Positions 44,460-54,967 of a stretch of DNA of 64,000 nt are shown in pieces; the stretch's first letter is position 1; every line of letters starts with the position of its first letter. The notes under the pieces were generated by a model that was not told where the DNA came from, ran no database searches, and saw only the letters and a list, made by a program, of their open reading frames with translations. The stretch spans positions 434,001-498,000 of the forward strand of contig JARBJD010000008.1 of assembly GCA_033064195.1 (NCBI GenBank), written 5' to 3'. Position numbers and translations under genes: made by a program. Source of the stretch: Blattamonas nauphoetae (taxonomy: Eukaryota; Preaxostyla; Oxymonadida).

Positions 44460-45765
44460 ATGATCGTCGTCTCACTCCTTCTCTGCCTGTTTTCAGACTC
44501 CTTGGCGACTACTCCAAATGCAAACCAACGAATGAAAGACAAACCTCATCTACACACTGAAAAGAGTGGCATGAGTTTAATATAGCTGGCGAAGTTTAGT
44601 ACAGCTGGTGGTGGTTTAATAAAGCTGGTTGTGGTTTAGTATAGCTGGTTGTGAAATGTCACTAAAAGTCGATCATCTGGGGGTGAGAACATACAAAAGC
44701 GCTCCCTTTCCTTCTTGTCATCTCTTTTCCACAAAATAGCTGGAGGTGGAACAGTCAGGGGAGGATAGGCTCTTCAAAAATGTGAGGCGAAAATCAGAAA
44801 TCCTTGATCAACCTTGTTCGGAGGAATTGAAACTTTCCGTGAATTTTGTGCAGTGTTGTCACTTCGACACCTTCTCTGGGGATCTCATCCTTTTCATATC
44901 GGAATACTTTATTGTGATACCTTCCACATTTCTTCAGAAATCCACCACCAGCCATACTACACTCGTTGCACCAGCCATATTTCAAAACCACCAGCTATAC
45001 TAAACCCATGCCAAAAGAGTCAAATTGATCTTTCATCAATTCTGGGGCAAGGATGGAGCACAAAAGCTTCTCAATCAAACAAAATTGAGATTCTCTCCAT
45101 CGCAGAAGGAACATATGTTGTCAGTGACATCGAAATCACTCATCAATCTCTTGAACTGTCAGGCGAGGTGTCATCTGGAAGAAATGGGCCTGAAACGCGA
45201 ATTATCCCATTTCATGGATTAAATAGAAACGAAAATCGAGACGTACTCAACATTAAAGCTGTGGCTAGTTCGATGTTCTTCTTGACAAACTCGACACTGT
45301 CGTTGAAATGGATGCACTTTTCACTGTTCGACCATCATGTCGAAGGAAGACAGCAGATGAACGAAGCAAGATCCCCAAGGCTGGCAATTGTATCAAGCAG
45401 CATGCTGACGATATCTTCAAGCAGACTTGAATTGTCACCATGGACAAGCCCGATTGTGATTTCTGGATCTCGATTGGAGGAATCAGGAAGAGAATCGTCA
45501 GTTGTGATTTCGAAGAGCTTGCTGTGGAATGATGTTGGGTCGATGCGTGGTGTTGTTGAAACATTGTCATTTCCATCCCTTGGAGGGTCAGTTTGGGTGT
45601 CGATTGTTGCATGTTCGTTTGACTCCCAGAGGATTCTGGGAAACGACGGGATTGGCCTCTCACTGACACGAACAGCTCGCAAGAATGTGGAATCGGTTGG
45701 AAGAATGTCGTCATCGCTGATTGGGTGCTCGTTTGTGAACATGAGTTCGATTGGGTCTTCGCACC
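44460..45765 (+). pseudogene. 5' part of a transposon-split beta-helix / pseudokinase gene
   Basis: Starts MIVVSLLLCLFSDSLATTPN (signal peptide). A 445-bp MITE (44568-45012) interrupts it after THTEKS-equivalent codon AGT. The frame resumes as QIDLSSILGQGWSTKAS and continues through beta-helix repeats to SSLIGCSFVNMSSIGSSH at the insertion of the 9.2-kb element. It is the inverted-block counterpart of the 29062-32883 gene. The 3' part lies at 54968-58014. Confidence 0.8.
44568..45012. mobile_element. 445-bp MITE with repeat-bearing TIRs, 8-bp TSD
   Basis: Ends GGCATGAGTTTAATATAGC / inverse of GGCATGGGTTTAGTATAGC. Flanking duplication AAAAGAGT at 44560-44567 and 45013-45020. The motif GTTTARTAYAGCTGG is repeated about four times at the left end and three at the right. 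Excision with one TSD copy restores the host reading frame exactly. No ORF; superfamily uncertain. Confidence 0.85.
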
Positions 45766-45997
45766 GTGACCACCTATAACGCATCAGTCATTTCACCTAA
45801 ATCGCATCAGTGACCCATTGAGCAATTAATTATCACATTTTCTTCAAATATAGAAATTTGGGACAATTCTCGAACGAAGATGAGAAAATACAGGATAATA
45901 GCACCAATGGGACGACAAGAACAATTTGAAATGAGATCAATCCATTTTTAGGTGATTCCATTTCCCGAAACCCACACACATAGATCTGGCGTCTCCA

Positions 45998-46580
45998 TCA
46001 AAGTTTGATATTTCTCATTTCCCTCATTGTTCTCAGCACTGCCTCTCCTGTTGCCCAGATGGAAGGACGGATCATCAACATCATGTCCTCCTCCCTCATC
46101 CTGGTGCCGGACACACTAATATAGGGTATCAACTCCAAAGTTTGATATTTCCCATTTCCCTCATTGTTCTCAGCACTTCCTACATTCAACAGATGGTACA
46201 TCGAATCGCGAAGGGACTGGCAGGGGTGAGATTCTCGCCCGCACTCCGCACCATCCGACGCTTCGCCTGTTGCACCCAAGGAAACAATGAACACGTTCTT
46301 GAACCGGGTGCTTGGGAACAGAAACGGAAACAAGTCGGTCTCTTCCACGTAAGCCACGCTGTCCGATCCAAACAAAGCATTCGAACGATAAAAGTCGGGC
46401 GGGTGGAGATTGATAAGAAATGATCAACTGTCACACTCTTCTCCAGCGATTCTGCCACCAGAAACAGATCTCGCCCTAATGTCGCGGTGTTGTGGGCAAA
46501 TGTCAGCGTGTCCAGAAGATAGTTGTGTGAGCCGTCGGACGAGAATGTCAATCTATTTCCTCCTCCCCTCCCTCCATCGC
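45998..46580 (-). pseudogene. 3' part of a beta-helix gene fragment carried by the 9-bp-TSD element
   Basis: The minus strand reads RGGGNRLTFSSDGSHNYLL, then after a frame shift FGSDSVAYVEETDLFPFLF and DGAECGRESHPCQSL. The CG...PCxS motif also occurs in the second beta-helix region of the 2132-aa protein. It continues the fragment at 53689-54372 across the nested element. Confidence 0.6.
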
Positions 46581-46639
46581 GGGACCACCTAAATCTCATC
46601 AGACATTTCACCTAAATCTCATCAGCGCCTAATTAGGAG

Positions 46640-48135
46640 GTCACCCTCGTAACTTTCGTCAAAGGGCAGGATCGAATGTACGAGTCGAAACTATCATGAA
46701 ATGATCTGTATGTCTTTCGTTTCCTCTTCATGATTCTTCTCGTTGTTGTTAACGACTGAAAAAGAGTGATTTCTATGATCGTTGGGACGTGATCCTTCCA
46801 TTTTCTCACAACCATCATCTCCGCGGCGGTGTCGCTTTTTATGTATGATGCTTCTGCCGCTTCTTTCTTTCCCTCCTTTCCGCTGTTTCTCTCTAAGCCT
46901 CTGAGTTCTATTCCCATTCTGCCTTCCTCTTCCGCTTTTTGGTCTGATCCTCATCCATCATCTCATTCTCTCCTCTCAGCTTTCGTCCACGGTCCTTCTC
47001 CCATTTCCAAACAGTTTTCGACTTCATTTCGGTTAGTTTCGAGCGTGAGGCATTTCTTTTCCTATTCCAAGCCATAGAATCATTTTAATCAAGAAATCCG
47101 CTCCTTTCTGCACGGCATGGGACTCAAATTCTACAACGAAGCTATGATTCCGAGAATATCGATCTCCGACGTTAAAAATATGACCAAACTGTGTCCTGAA
47201 CTGAACCTACTTGCTGATGGGGCACCTAGCACAAGAACACGACTCATGCAACGAAAATTCGAACAAGAGCATGTCACTCGTGGAGTGACACAACTATCCG
47301 GGAATCACTCCCCCTGCAAACCAACCAGATACCACCCACCGTCACTGCTTACGAAACTTCAACGTGGTCCAGCGACGAACTAGGGAGGCACGATGTGGCT
47401 GCGCGAACACAGAACAGGACTGCTCGGCAATTCGACTGGGCTGACAATGGAGCTGAAGTCAGATGCGGAGGAAGAAGACGCACTCCGCACTCCTCGGCTC
47501 GATCGAATGTCCAACCAGGTCACATCAGACAGCCTCGACCACGCGTCTGGGTCTGTCAACACCACCCCCACCACGCGGCAGGGGCGGATGCTGGACGAGC
47601 ATCGTCAGAACGACATTGAGATCGGGACAGACGTGGATTATGTGTCAGCTTTTGAGTATTTTCACAGGCTGACACAATAAAAGCCCTCAACGAGGATGGA
47701 CTGTGGAACAGCGAGTTGGACAGAAATGTGAAACAGACTGCCTGACTGCCTCACCTGTTGTTTGGATGGAACATCGTGTCGTTCTCTCGATCGACCCAAC
47801 CCTCCTAATCAGCGAACCACCCTCGATACGACCTCCGAACGTGAAGTCCATCTCCTGGTTCAGCTGTTGGATGTGTCGCTCTGCTGAGGTCATCACCTCC
47901 CGAGTTCGGAATCGATTGTGGCAGATTTTGGATGTGACACGATTTGTGAGAGTGAAGAGAGTAAGGAATGAAGGCACAACAACACCATCCGCATTTGGAT
48001 CTGGGGATGATGTGCGAACACATGAAAAAATGGACCGGAAAGCGCCCATTCATGAACACTCACCTCGATAGACAAATCACATCAGATCGAATCGTTGAGA
48101 AGGATGTCGCAAGCTCCATCCGACACATAACCAGG
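46640..48135. other. decayed coding sequence of unknown family inside nested element
   Basis: Protein-like stretches on the plus strand (47117-47383, IRSFLHGMGLKFYNEAMIPR; 47393-47680, acidic) and on the minus strand (47687-48049, SAERHIQQLNQEMDFTFGG). None matches a family I recognise, and I cannot tell which strand is real. Confidence 0.3.
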
Positions 48136-48201
48136 GCTCATCAACAGGTTGAGTGAGTGAGACCCTGGGTCCATCAAAGACGGTCCATGGGTTGGCCGAT
48201 C

Positions 48202-51200
48202 TGAAATACCAATCAGAACAAATTGACCTCCTCGTCGATTTTTAACAAACTATCTTTCTTTGATCACCGCTAATATCATCCTGATCAAACAGAAATACAT
48301 TTTCTTCACTCGATCGTTCTCTTCAAATTCGACTCAAAAAAACTCGTTCAAGTATCTCCCGATGGCATAATCACTTCAGTTCTTTCAACTACCCACTCAA
48401 GACAGGGGTAACAAGTGGATTCAATTGTGATCCCTCACTACGAATGATCTGCAAGTCGACAAGCAAGACCGGGAAATTGAAGAGGATCGATCACTCTTAA
48501 AGATCCATGACCCGATTCAAAAGTTGGACGACGAGGAGGATACAGGCATCGACAATCTCTACGATCTTGTGAGCCCTGAAATCAGCAAAGTGATTCACAC
48601 GATGCCTCACGACATCAATTTCAAGTTGTTCAGTTTTATCCTCTCTCAAGCGAAGGATCGTGACAAGGTTGAAAGTTAAGACTGAGGATGAGATAATCCG
48701 TCTGCATTACAAGCTTGGAATCTGAACCAGACAATACCTTTGCATTCCTCACGAATCATACTGATGTCTCCGTCCATCCACTAATGGATAATTGTGCAGT
48801 AAGAACGTTCCTCAGCACTCAAGACAGTGCAAACGTTGGAGTATTGACTGCCGATATCATTCATAATAACAACAAGACTCTCCACGGATGATAGAAATGA
48901 GGGCGAAGAAAAAGTATCTCGGTATTACATCCGAACGATCACCAGATTCAAAATCATCATGATTAGCATGCGAAGTGAACAACTGATCAAGAAGTGACTT
49001 GATTCATCATGACATTCGTCCAATCACACGGCCACTTTTTCGTGCCAACCGTGACACTCAATGGAGTTGGATTAACGAACGAGGAGGAGACTTGGACAAT
49101 AAAAAGAAGGTCAAACAGTTTATCCCCAGAATTTCAATATCATGCGGAGGCTTTTCTGCCGGGTTTGAGAAGCATCACTCCACTTGCTCCGCTCGGACTG
49201 GCATGGGCTGTAAACTGCAAGAAAAGCATTACGACTCAACTCAATAGTATTCTGATATCCAACAGGGTGAAACGTGACAGATTATTGTAAGTTAATCTCG
49301 TTGGATGGACTCTGCCTCGTTGAAGGATTAAACTCTACCTCTGAAGCTAATGAAAGATAAAGGAACCTCTGAATTGCTAGAATCAGCATGTAGTGACATT
49401 GGTTGCGTGTTTCTCATCCCGTCCAGCAGCGGGGTAAAATGAAAACGCGCACCATCGAATACCGGACATAACAGCGAATCAACACTCGTCACTATATCCC
49501 AAAATCTGTCACCTTTTCGTATAACTCACCATTTACATCAATTTGAATCCGTCTCCGACGACAGGATAACGGCGATCTTGCGCATCTTGGCTCGGAGCCA
49601 AACAACATGTCAGACCTGGACCCTTGACCCCCTTGCAAGGAAGAAATGGTCTTCCTTTTGGGATACACTGTTGATGGACCATTCACTGAACTCGAGTATC
49701 GCAACCGCCAAGAAGATCCAAAAAGTTCAGATGGATTGATGCTGAAGGGGAATTCAGGAGGATGAGTGTCATTATTTCCCAAAATACTCATCATCACACG
49801 TCGGAATCGTCAAACAATGGGAAGCTGATAGGTTGAAGTGATTGACAGACAAAGAGATACAGATATCCAATCAGAGACAGATTCGGCTTTCCCAACGAAT
49901 GTGACATGAGGAAATGAATCAACAGCTTGTCTGAGTGGAGGGTATCGAAAGTGCAGATGACTTCAGCAGACACTCCATCCCCCAAGACGTGTCGTGCATC
50001 TCGCTCCCCACTCATTCGGTCAAGATACCAAGAAACGCGTTCCTCTTGCTCAAACGAAACGAGGACGTTCAATCAAACAGGCGAACCTGAACCGTTCCAA
50101 TGTCACAGATCATCACCAGTGGCAGTATTCGCTGGTCTTTGAAGATTTCATCAAAGGAGAAAATTGAACACTATCCGAGTCACAGTTGTTCAAAGAATGC
50201 AAGTAGAAGAGAGATGACGTCTAAAGGAAACTGAAATTCCGGCTGATGCTTGTTATTCCCGACATCCGCCAACCTCGTTGGAAGAAAGCTCTTACCACTC
50301 ACATTCGGTGTAATATTTTTGACTTCAAACGTGAAACATCACCATTCAGAACCAGTATCTGGACGGTTCAACTCGGGACAACAGAGATATCACCTTCGGC
50401 TGACAATGGACCTCCTCCGGCGTTCAGACATTCACAAGACGTTGTTGTTTGCCCTGTCTCGCGACAGGTCTCTGGTTGAATCATGCCATGAGGGAAAGAC
50501 GCCAGTCTCAACAGAACATTGTGTCGAGATTCACAACGTGCATCAACTCCCATCAACACATTCTTTTCGTTGCATGACCTTGTTACTCCACGAAGACTCC
50601 AATCCGTCTTCAGCTGCAAACCCAAGGACTCCAAAGGCGGGCGATTGATGACACCTGACAAGCGGAATACGTACGATGTTTGTAAAACCACTCTTGGATA
50701 TTACCGCCTACACGTACTAAAGTTTGACACAAGTCTTCTTGTCATTGCGTTCCCTTTCCGACTGTGAATCGAATGGAGGATTCAGTTTCGCCAATTGTTG
50801 AATAATTTAGCAATTGCTCGCTCATTTGAGGAAATCAATCGAGCAATACCAGAACGCTCGGCAAGGTCTCTTGATTTCAAGATTTCCCTCATTGGAACCA
50901 TTTCATTATGAGGGAAATACTCCAGGAAGCTGAACTGCCATCTTGGCTGGTCGGTAGTTCACACCATCAAGACCCACTCTGACCAACATCAGAATGCCTT
51001 TCAATCAGACAGTCGGCAATGCAAAGCATAGCGAACATGAAGAAAGAGTCTCACGACCAACAAAACTCAGATTGAGTTGTGACAACTGAATCATTTTCTA
51101 CTGATTGGCTGACAAGGACTTGACGGCCAATCGCTAACAAGTCGCATCGCAGATCATCCCGCATTGTAGGAAATACTTCTGAGAAACAGTTCGGAACTCA

Positions 51201-51479
51201 CCATCGGAGCCGTCAACCTATTTTTATTTCCATCGTGGTCGGAAGGTCCTGTCAGAGTTGAGAACAGTCAAATTAGAAACAAGTTGGACTTGGGGGCCCA
51301 AAGGAATGAAGAATCAAGTCGGGCAGAAGACAACATCATCGGATATGTTTCCAGAATGGATATCTCCCACAACACCCGCACAATTGGTAGCGGAACAGAA
51401 ACGGGATCGGCGGAGTTGGGAGGGAATGCGAGATGTTTTTGGACATCTCTGGGGAAAGAGGACTGTTTAAATACGGGCA
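48202..51479 (+). other. decayed coding sequence, unassigned
   Basis: Clear protein-like runs without start codons, for example ~48440-48678 (DREIEEDRSLLKIHDPIQKL, KVIHTMPHDINFKLFSFILS) and ~48717-48890 (PDNTFAFLTNHTDVSVHPLM), plus shorter runs at 49590-49760 and 50250-50650. Multiple frames and stops indicate age. I do not recognise the family; a relic of the interval's own transposase is one possibility. Confidence 0.35.
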
Positions 51480-51487
51480 TGCATAGC

Positions 51488-52069
51488 CAGGGTTTATAGT
51501 TGTCTGACACTTTACACGAGAACGTGAGGTTAAAAGACCTCACCTCCCCATTTTGGAGGTGAGGTCTCCTGGTGTCCAAATTAGGACACTCAAATGTGAA
51601 AAAAGTGAGATCATCGACCACATCACGACTCTCCGACACCATTTCGCACCTTAAATTTCCTTCAATTTCACCGGACACAGTTGAATTTCTCTTTTTTTCG
51701 CAAAAAACACAGAAATTGTCACTTGATCCAGATGACATAAAAGTTGGTGGGTTGGATCAATTCTCAGTTTTTCCATCGAGTGATCCAACGAGACTTTCAA
51801 TTTGATTTTAGATGTGAAATGAGCTTCTCGAATCCATTTAATGAAAAAAAGAGGAAATTTCTCCTTGATTGAGCTTATTGAGATAATCGAAGCGAAAAAC
51901 AGCACCTCATTTTTTTCCACTATCCATCTCATATTTAGAAATTTTGTTCAATCTATAATCAATTTTTCATGAAATGAGAATCCTCGTGAAAATTAAACCA
52001 AAAACATAAATTAGAATAGAGGTGAGGTCTTTTGAGGGTGAGTCAGGTGAGGACCCGATCCAAACCCTG
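51488..52069. mobile_element. hAT-like MITE (582 bp, 8-bp TSD)
   Basis: Starts CAGGGTTTATAG and ends in the inverse of CAGGGTTTGGATC. Flanked by TGCATAGC at 51480-51487 and 52070-52077. The CAGGG terminus with an 8-bp TSD is the hAT signature. Subterminal hairpins of AGGTGAGGT/ACCTCACCT lie at ~51537-51567. No ORF. Confidence 0.75.
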
Positions 52070-52077
52070 TGCATAGC

Positions 52078-53197
52078 ACTTTCCTCAGCATATTCCTCTC
52101 AACCCACGCCTTCGTCGAAGTAGAGCAGCAGTTAACCTTCCCTCAAATGACTTCTTGACAACCTTTCGAGTCCTGATGCTTCAACGGAACCTCGACATCA
52201 GTAGCTGCTACTTTGAGCTGATCGACTATTAGTGTCAATTCCGAGACCAATCTCCAAATGGAAAGATTGGTGAAAGAAGTGGGAGTGAAAGAGGCAGGGA
52301 GTGCTGATGAGCGATGAAAGACGATTGACATCGTCATCTTGTTGTCCGGAGGGAGTGTTGATTGAGAGGAGAGAGGGACATGTCAACAGTGCAGACGCGA
52401 CTGGTCGGAAGAGACAGAAATGGATGAGACAACACTCGATGTGAGTCAGCGGATAGAGACACAAGAGACAAAACTCACATGGAAGGAGTGACTTGAGGGG
52501 AGAGAGATGGATAAAGAAGAAAAGGTGAGCTACATATCAGCGGAAACAGGCTGTGAATCCACTCTCCCCTCCCGCCCGTTACCACGACTCGCGAGCCTAC
52601 ATTCGAGAATCACTTCTGCGGGTCGAGTTCTCTTCGTCCGACAACTATGAGTCGAGTTCTCCTCAACCTCGGGGAGTGGGTGGAAAAGGATACTACAACT
52701 GGTCAGTCGAGTCTGCCCCCTGTTGACGACTACTACTCAGCTCCAATCGTCATCGGTCGATAAGACTCCTCGCTCGCCAACTGCTGGTGCCAGCTTATGA
52801 GGTAGCACGGCCGTAGTCTTGGTGGAAGTGAGCAAATGGGTAGAGTCATTCAGGATCTCTTCTTTTCTTATTCTCATTTTCACTTTCCACTTGATTTTAG
52901 TCCTTTTCAAATCTCAACCTCTTTCTCTGACACACAGCAGTTGAAAGAGGACATCGGGATGTCTTTAGCACTGCGGCGTTTTAAGTTGTAACCTTTTGGT
53001 GGTTTTCACTTCATTAGTCATTCTGACTTTTCGTTTTCTCCAGTTTTTCATCCCCGTTGGGGCTTTTCTGGAGTTATGGGTTAGATCCCATCTTTTGCTC
53101 ATCAACCGCCCCCACTTGGGCAGAACCGGCTCGATGATTAACCTCTCGAGTTGGGATTTTAACTTTCAACAGATAAAACTTTTTATTTGTATTTGTT
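52078..53197. other. unassigned sequence between hAT-like MITE and right 66-bp repeat
   Basis: No supported gene. A few intron-like pyrimidine tracts (~52850-52960, 53020-53045) suggest former gene sequence. Confidence 0.35.
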
Positions 53198-53263
53198 GAT
53201 CGGCCAACCCATGGACCGTCTTTGATGGACCCAGGGTCTCACTCACTCAACCTGTTGATGAGC

Positions 53264-53420
53264 ACTGGTTTGTGTAAACGAATAAATCACTGCATTTTGG
53301 TGAAGCTGAAGATACGTATCCGTATTCCCATGTGATGTGCCAGGATGATGGAGCAGGTCAAGAAGAATTTGATCCCTCCTTCCATCCGGGCTCCAATAGA
53401 GGTAGTGCTGAGAAAAATGA
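53264..53420 (-). pseudogene. exon-like remnant in nested element
   Basis: After a TTTTTCTCAG acceptor the minus strand reads HYLYWSPDGRRDQILLDLLH and continues open to the 66-bp repeat. Family unknown. Confidence 0.35.
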
Positions 53421-53688
53421 GAGAGAATATAGAAAACGCAACAAATTATTAATTTTCTCGATGCTAATTTAAATAAAAGCGGTTTTGGTGGAGTATTCAC
53501 TAAAATATGGCTTGATCTCGTGATCTCTCGCCATTGTGGTCCAATGATCACTAAAATCCAATTTTGTGTCATATTTCTGCAACCGTTATCAAAGATTGAC
53601 AATAGACAAAATAACCCAAAAAAAGATCTCACTTCATGGGCCTCTGATGAGATTTAGGTGAAATGTCTGATGAGATTTAGGTGGTCCC

Positions 53689-54372
53689 CTCCATCGCCAC
53701 CACCCAGACAGTTCGCGTTCGACGATGAGCAGGAGGTGAACGACGACGATGACAAGTCCAATGACGATGTGTTGGAGAGCGTGAAGTACGCAGCTGAGCC
53801 TGCCGTCGATTGTGCTTGAATCGATTCTGTTTCCCAGTTCAAGATTTGTGTCATGCTGACACTCTGTCGAGCCAGCAGAGACGTCACTGATAGATGCGCC
53901 AGTTGAGTTGTCGTCAGACAGACCAAATCCATCGCATTCCGAGTTTGGACGAAGGAAGTGTGTTTGACCGAGAGCGAATGTCACACCATCACACGGAATA
54001 TGAGAAGGATCTGTGGCAGTGTCTGAACCTCCTCCGATCTTAACGGTGTCGATTGTCGCCAATGTTCGTGTTTCACACGAGAAAGGGATTGGCTCAGTGA
54101 TTCCGCCTAGAAAGAGAAGGAATGTCCGATCTTTAAGAAACGTTTGTCCTCGCAACACAATGTTCATCGTTGTGCACATCACATCTGCATACTCTGTCTC
54201 AGCAGACAGGACTTTTGGTTGCGGTTCCAGCGGAGTTGAACGCGAATCCAATCTGTCCTCGCTCTTCTCAGAGAGAGCTGCCCCGTTGAAGAGAGTGAGA
54301 TGATCAATACGAGCGAGTCTCGAATAAGAATAACGAATGCATTTCGTCGTTCCGTTTTGTTCATTGAAATCA
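53689..54372 (-). pseudogene. 5' part of a beta-helix gene fragment carried by the 9-bp-TSD element
   Basis: The minus strand reads RIDHLTLFNGAALSEKSEDR, VSAETEYADVM-like strands, then TECQHDTNLELGNRIDSSTI. After a frame shift near 53815 it reads AAYFTLSNTSSLDLSSSSFT and NCLGGGDGG. The Ser/Thr-rich strands and GGGDGG turn are typical of the window's beta-helix ectodomains. It is interrupted at 53689 by the nested element and continues at 46580. Confidence 0.6.
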
Positions 54373-54967
54373 TGTTCAGTGGTAATGTCGCGACCTTAGC
54401 ATCGAATGGATCTGCTTCTTCAAGTCAACTCCTGAGTATGGGTGAGGAATGAAATCAATGAACGGTTGCGATGACTTTCTGAGAATCCAGGAAGCTGTTG
54501 ACCATTTGTTAGGTTCAATCATGGAATCACAATACTTTTCCGTCAAATCGCTGATATGATTGATTATTTGTGAGTTAAGTCACTGATAAAGTGAGAAAGA
54601 TTGACAATTGGGGTTTCGTTGAAGCTTCACAAAAATATGGGCAGAAATCCCACGAACAATCCCACTTTTTACCATTCCTTCCCACTCAAAACATGTCTAA
54701 TTCCAGTACGATCAGAAAACTGTTGATGAGTCGCCTCTTCATGATCTCTAACGAGAAGAGTCATGTTGGGAAATAATGGGTTGATCTTCTGAAGATTATT
54801 ATCTCAATTGATTCTCACTCATTTTTTGAACGATTGATCTCAATACATTAAGAACGTGATTCTCACGAATCCACAATCAAGGCAAAAAAACCCGGAAATT
54901 CTTAAAACATAATTGTGGGTCACTGATTCGATTTAGGTGAAATGACTGATGCGTTTTAGGTGGTCCC

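Larger units (their letters stand above)
48136..53263. mobile_element. 5.1-kb interval bounded by perfect 66-bp inverted repeats
   Basis: 48136-48201 (GCTCATCAACAGGTTGAGTG...) is the exact reverse complement of 53198-53263. Sequence similarity continues imperfectly a few bases outward (AACCAG). No target-site duplication is evident, so this may be a transposon with a lost TSD or another rearrangement. The interior is decayed. Confidence 0.55.
46581..53688. mobile_element. nested second element of the same 9-bp-TSD family
   Basis: TIRs of 45 bp, identical at both ends: GGGACCACCTAAATCTCATC...; TSD CTCCATCGC at 46572-46580 and 53689-53697. Excision plus one TSD restores the captured gene frame (NCLGGGDGG then RGGGNRLTF). 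The internal 7.0 kb holds decayed coding sequence and a further 5.1-kb insert. No transposase motif could be recognised, though one may be hidden in the decayed parts. Confidence 0.85.
45766..54967. mobile_element. Mutator/Merlin-like DNA transposon (9-bp TSD) carrying a host-gene fragment
   Basis: TIRs of ~52 bp: left GTGACCACCTATAACGCATC, right (inverse) GGGACCACCTAAAACGCATC. Both contain a second internal CACCTAAATCG(C/A)ATCAG. TSD CTTCGCACC at 45757-45765 and 54968-54976. Removing the element and one TSD rejoins the host gene in frame (IGSSH then QPHLRHLDQKM). Without the nested insert it would be ~2.1 kb. It contains no transposase, only part of a beta-helix gene on the minus strand, so it is non-autonomous and Pack-MULE-like. 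Nine-base TSDs fit Mutator; Merlin (8-9 bp) is an alternative. Confidence 0.85.
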
